A stretch of 36,821 nucleotides of DNA, from the NCBI GenBank assembly GCA_017626015.1, contig JAGAJO010000002.1:1-36821 (forward strand), in the 5' to 3' direction. The translations under genes and the position numbers were made by a program. Positions 33,691 to 36,821 of this stretch are shown piece after piece (positions within the stretch are counted from its first letter, which is position 1; the number at the start of each line of letters is the position of its first letter). The notes below the pieces were generated by a model. The model searched no databases and was not told the origin of the DNA. It was given only the letters and a program-made list of their open reading frames with translations. Source of the stretch: Ruminococcus sp. (GTDB lineage: Bacteria; Bacillota; Clostridia; Oscillospirales; Ruminococcaceae).

Positions 33691-33719
33691 ATTATATACC
33701 ATTTTCTAAAAAAACGCAA
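33691..33719 (-). promoter_or_regulatory. Promoter of murD
   Basis: Minus-strand TTGCGT (33719-33714) and TATAAT (33696-33691) with a 17-bp spacer. The leader would be about 75 nt. The AT-rich stretch 33720-33790 upstream contains no other gene. Confidence 0.72.
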
Positions 33720-33802
33720 GGATTTTTTCCGACCTTTGCAAACTTTTGCATAATTCTTTTTCAGGTCTTTACAAAACACACGAAAATACGCCGTAAATCG
33801 GA

Positions 33803-33843
33803 AAATATCCCGCCGCCGGAGGTTATCCGCAGACGGGATATTT
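33803..33843 (-). terminator. Terminator after the P-type ATPase gene
   Basis: A perfect 10-bp stem AAATATCCCG/CGGGATATTT (33803-33812 with 33834-33843) encloses a 21-nt loop. It lies 7 nt after the stop codon at 33851. The U tract is modest (TTTCC). Confidence 0.75.
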
Positions 33844-33850
33844 ATAACGA

Positions 33851-36520
33851 TCATTCCTGATTCTGAGTTTTTCTGATATTCCTAATAACAGCGTCCGACC
33901 TTGCTCCCCTGTCCCTGATAAAGCCGAACATACCCGACGCAACCGGAACAAGTGCCGAAAAGCCTACCGAAATAAGCATATCCTTAGGCGAAAGCATTGC
34001 GGTCGAAAATACCTTTTGCAGGACAGGCAGTGCAATACCCGCAGCCAGCGCCGCAAAGGATACCAACACTGAAAACAGCAAAAACGGATTTGACAGATAA
34101 GGTACCGAGAACAGCGTTTTTTCCTCCGATTTACATTCAAAGACGTGTATCAGCTGGCTGAGGACCAAGGTTATCAGTGCGCCCGTCCTTGATATCTCCG
34201 CCGAACCTGTGGATCTGAGCAGAACGGTAAATGTCCCCAGGGTACAAAGACCTATAAGGATACCCCGGAAAATTATCCTCCACAGGAGACCGCCGCTGAA
34301 AAAGCTGTCATCCTCTCTGCGGGGCGGCTTTTTCATTACCGATCTTTCAGGTGGTTCAAGTCCCAGCGCCACCGCAGGCAGACTGTCGGTCACAAGATTC
34401 ACAAGCAATATCTGGGACGGCAGCAGGACCATGGGAAGTCCCATTATAATACCGCCGAACATTGTAAGCACCTCGCCTATGTTGCAGGATATGAGGTACC
34501 GCACAAATTTACGGATATTCTGATAAATAGTGCGCCCGTCCTCAACGGCGTTTACGAGAGTCGCAAAGTTGTCGTCCAGCAGGATAACATCCGCAGCCTG
34601 CTTAGTCACCTCGGTACCCTGAATACCCATAGACACGCCTATATCCGCTTCCTTTACCGCCGGAGCGTCGTTCACCCCGTCCCCAGTCATGGCGCAGACG
34701 TGTCCCTTTACCTTGAATGCTCTTACTATCCTCAGCTTATGAGCTGGCGTTACCCTGGCAAATACCGAACAGTTTTCAATGATCCCGCACAGCTTTTCAT
34801 CGCTCATTCTGTCCAGCTCATCACCTGTGAGAGCAAGATTTCCGCCTTTCAGAATACCCGTCTGTCTTGCCACAGCCATTGCCGTAAGCTTATGATCGCC
34901 GGTTATCATAACTGTCCGTATGCCTGCTTTTTCACACTCTGCCACAGCCCTTGCCGCTTCAGGACGGGGAGGATCCTGCATTGCCATAAATCCAAGAAAT
35001 ATAGATCTGTCCTCGATCGTTTCCTCAAATGCAATAACTCTCAGTCCCTCTCCGGCAAGCTCGTCGCCCCGCTTTGCAGCTGCAAGCTTTTCAGACGCCG
35101 AAAAGCTTTTAAGCTCATTTCCATTATAAAAGTAACCGCATTCGTTTATAATAACGTCTGAGCTTCCCTTGCGAAATGAGATCCTTGCGCCGTTTTCTTC
35201 CGAGCATACCACCGTCATTGAGCGGCTCTCGCTGTCGAAGGGTATTTCGTCTATTTTTTTCAGCCCGGTATTTTCAGTCCTCACACCGGCTAGGGCGCAG
35301 GCTGTGAGAATAGCGCATTCGGTAGGATCTCCCTCCGCAATGTACCGTGATCCCCCTTTTTTGCCTTTGCCGCCCTTATTCTCGGTTAGCACTGCGCTTG
35401 TACACATTGCCCCGCAGGTAAATATCCCTGCCATAGCCGCCGATCTTGAATTTGCAGAAAGCTCTTCTCCCGGCGAACAGCTTTTACCCTCGGCGTCGAT
35501 TATTTTTGTCACGGTCATTTTGTTCTGGGTAACGGTACCTGTTTTATCCGTGCATATGACAGTCGCACAGCCAAGAGTCTCCACCGAATGGAGCTTATGT
35601 ACCAACGCCTGTCTGCGGAGCATTTTCCTTACCGCCAGAGCAAGCGCTATAGTAACGGTGGCCGGAAGTCCCTCGGGGATCGCAGCAATAGCTATGGTGA
35701 TACCTGTCATAGCCATGTCCAGCACAGGCTCTCCTCTGAGAACTCCGGCAAGGAAAACAATTATGCACACGCCTATGCATATTACCGCAAGGGTCTTGCC
35801 AAGCTCCCCAAGCTTTTTTTGCAGAGGGGTCTGCTCCTCATGGATCTCGTCCAACATTCTGGAGACTCTGCCCATCTGACTGCGTTCTCCGGTGGCAACG
35901 GCTTCGATCAGCGCAGTACCTTTGGTGACGACCGCTCCCATATAACCCATATAGCCCTTGTTGAGAGACGAAAATTCCATTTCCGATGTTCTAGGGAATT
36001 TTTCTGCTGCGGCGGATTCTCCCGTAAGGACAGACTCGTCACAGGAAAACGCTCTGCACGAAATTATGTAGCCGTCCGCAGGGACACGGTCTCCTGCTTC
36101 AAGTGAAAAAACATCGCCCGGCACAAGCTGCTCAGCGGGGATCTTCACAAGTCTGCCGTCTCTGTACACTCTTGCGGTGGGAGCGGTCATTTTCTCCAGC
36201 TTTTCAAGCGTTTTCTCGCAGCGGAACTCCTGAATAAATCCAAGAAAAGCATTTACGACCACTATCAGTATTATGGGTATGGCGTCGGCGTACTGTCCAA
36301 GAGCAACGGATATCACCGTTGCGGCAAGAAGTATCATTACCATAACGTCGTGAAACTGTCCGGCAAAAATTTTAAGCGCTCCGCTCTTTCGCTTTCCGCC
36401 TATAATGTTGGCTCCGCCGCTTTCGTACCTGCGCTGAGCCTCGGCGGAAGTCAGACCGTAAGAAATTTTTTCTTCGGCTTCTCCGGAACCCTTAAGCTCT
36501 CTGTCAAGAATTTCTAACAT
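33851..36520 (-). CDS. Type IIA P-type cation ATPase, probably calcium
   Basis: The 889-residue membrane pump has the SERCA-like type II layout: an N-terminal actuator extension, TGES (167-170), PEGLPATVTIALA (282-294), phosphorylation motif DKTGT at 325-329, the hinge MTGDGVNDAPA, and a six-helix C-terminal cation domain with SCNIGEV and LVNLVTDSLPAVALGLEPPE. The Ca-binding-type residues (Glu in PEGLP, Asn/Asp in NLVTD) are kept, as in PacL/YloB-like pumps, so Ca2+ export is the likeliest role; Mn2+ is possible. Another Ca2+ transporter lies at 504-1472. The start has GGGAG upstream at about 13 bases, a long spacing. No convincing promoter was found. Confidence 0.94.
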   Translation of the reverse strand: MLEILDRELKGSGEAEEKISYGLTSAEAQRRYESGGANIIGGKRKSGALKIFAGQFHDVMVMILLAATVISVALGQYADAIPIILIVVVNAFLGFIQEFRCEKTLEKLEKMTAPTARVYRDGRLVKIPAEQLVPGDVFSLEAGDRVPADGYIISCRAFSCDESVLTGESAAAEKFPRTSEMEFSSLNKGYMGYMGAVVTKGTALIEAVATGERSQMGRVSRMLDEIHEEQTPLQKKLGELGKTLAVICIGVCIIVFLAGVLRGEPVLDMAMTGITIAIAAIPEGLPATVTIALALAVRKMLRRQALVHKLHSVETLGCATVICTDKTGTVTQNKMTVTKIIDAEGKSCSPGEELSANSRSAAMAGIFTCGAMCTSAVLTENKGGKGKKGGSRYIAEGDPTECAILTACALAGVRTENTGLKKIDEIPFDSESRSMTVVCSEENGARISFRKGSSDVIINECGYFYNGNELKSFSASEKLAAAKRGDELAGEGLRVIAFEETIEDRSIFLGFMAMQDPPRPEAARAVAECEKAGIRTVMITGDHKLTAMAVARQTGILKGGNLALTGDELDRMSDEKLCGIIENCSVFARVTPAHKLRIVRAFKVKGHVCAMTGDGVNDAPAVKEADIGVSMGIQGTEVTKQAADVILLDDNFATLVNAVEDGRTIYQNIRKFVRYLISCNIGEVLTMFGGIIMGLPMVLLPSQILLVNLVTDSLPAVALGLEPPERSVMKKPPRREDDSFFSGGLLWRIIFRGILIGLCTLGTFTVLLRSTGSAEISRTGALITLVLSQLIHVFECKSEEKTLFSVPYLSNPFLLFSVLVSFAALAAGIALPVLQKVFSTAMLSPKDMLISVGFSALVPVASGMFGFIRDRGARSDAVIRNIRKTQNQE

Positions 36521-36644
36521 AATTTCAGATCCTCTCCCTTTTACTGCATATTGATATTACATAGTAAATTTTATTCTGCTTGTACGTTTTTATTCCCGGC
36601 GGAAAGCGATTTTCGGTAAAAACACAAATAATGACCCGTATCTA

Positions 36645-36673
36645 TTGACAATTCGGGAAAATTGTTTTATTAT
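36645..36673 (+). promoter_or_regulatory. Outward-facing sigma-A promoter at right edge
   Basis: TTGACA (36645-36650) and TATTAT (36668-36673) with a 17-bp spacer, or TATAAT at 36671-36676 with 20 bp. An inverted repeat ACAATT/AATTGT (36648-36665) with a 6-nt gap spans the spacer and could be an operator. No gene on the plus strand is visible before the window ends. Confidence 0.62.
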
Positions 36674-36680
36674 AATTCTA

Positions 36681-36821
36681 TTAAGGCAACACCGCACAAA
36701 GACCGCCTAACGGCTTTGTACGCCATCTGCTTGCATTATTTTCCGTCATATCGCACAGAAACTCCTTGAAATACGACAGTATTCCTGTGTCGTTTCTGTA
36801 CAATCTGACGAAAAATCTGAC
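36681..36821. repeat. Palindrome-rich edge, possible dispersed repeat or mobile-element end
   Basis: From AAGGCAACACCGCAC onward the sequence holds two nested inverted repeats: arms 36696-36705 and 36711-36719 (one bulge), and 36755-36760 with 36794-36799 enclosing ACGACA/TGTCGT (36773-36778, 36788-36793). There is also an 8-bp direct repeat AATCTGAC (36802-36809, 36814-36821). The minus strand is open for 46 codons to the edge, ending PLGGLCAVLP-stop, so it may also be the tail of a coding sequence. The density of structure favours a small repeated element, but it is cut by the window. Confidence 0.4.

Noticed and set aside
35169-35879. A 236-codon open frame on the plus strand
   Set aside because: Antisense to the P-type ATPase across its conserved phosphorylation and PEGLP regions, so it is a shadow.
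1-36821. CRISPR array, prophage, toxin-antitoxin, restriction or biosynthetic gene cluster
   Set aside because: I looked for regular short repeats, phage structural genes, nuclease/methylase motifs and assembly-line domains and found none.

Overview
The window looks like chromosomal core sequence from a Firmicute of the Ruminococcaceae/Oscillospiraceae type. Supporting signs are the clustered hprK, murB, rapZ, whiA and dnaE genes, a MecA-like adaptor, RecD2, the YmfF/YmfH-type M16 pair, near-consensus sigma-A promoters and strong Shine-Dalgarno sites. The genus is an inference. I see no prophage, CRISPR array, restriction system or biosynthetic cluster. Nearly all genes lie on the minus strand; only three (a Na+/Ca2+ exchanger, the MecA-like gene and mscS) are on the plus strand.

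Left edge to 6.2 kb. An AT-rich edge is followed by a 42-nt remnant of tRNA-Leu and an intact tRNA-Pro(GGG) with consensus promoter, phased A-tracts and terminator. Next come a CaCA antiporter, a MecA-like adaptor whose promoter sits in the loop of the preceding terminator, convergent rpe, yfbR, and beta and gamma subunits of a sodium-pumping decarboxylase without alpha subunit. A divergent mscS ends this part.

6.2-10.9 kb (minus). Two tiny overlapping helical proteins, comF, recD2, a one-helix membrane protein and a zinc-ribbon membrane protein.

10.9-18.5 kb (minus). pnp and rpsO, each with a structured leader; folD overlapping lgt; and two M16 peptidase-like genes overlapping by 8 nt.

18.5-26.7 kb (minus). 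A 55-codon DUF3006-like gene, dnaE, whiA, rapZ, murB, a PHP phosphatase and hprK, closely packed. This joins replication, cell-wall precursor synthesis and carbon regulation.

26.7-36.8 kb (minus). A lipoprotein alpha/beta hydrolase, a YnbB-type PLP enzyme, a GNAT acetyltransferase and two M42 aminopeptidases, most overlapping or nearly touching, then murD with its own promoter and a type IIA P-type ATPase with its own terminator. At the right edge a plus-strand promoter faces out of the window and runs into a palindrome-rich stretch that resembles a dispersed repeat or the end of a mobile element.

The coding content is mostly housekeeping. The most interesting signals are in the RNA leaders and junctions: a possible S15 leader with a terminator-like hairpin before rpsO, a long stem-loop before pnp, a Shine-Dalgarno site locked in a hairpin, and a promoter inside a terminator loop. 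No new multi-gene system could be supported.
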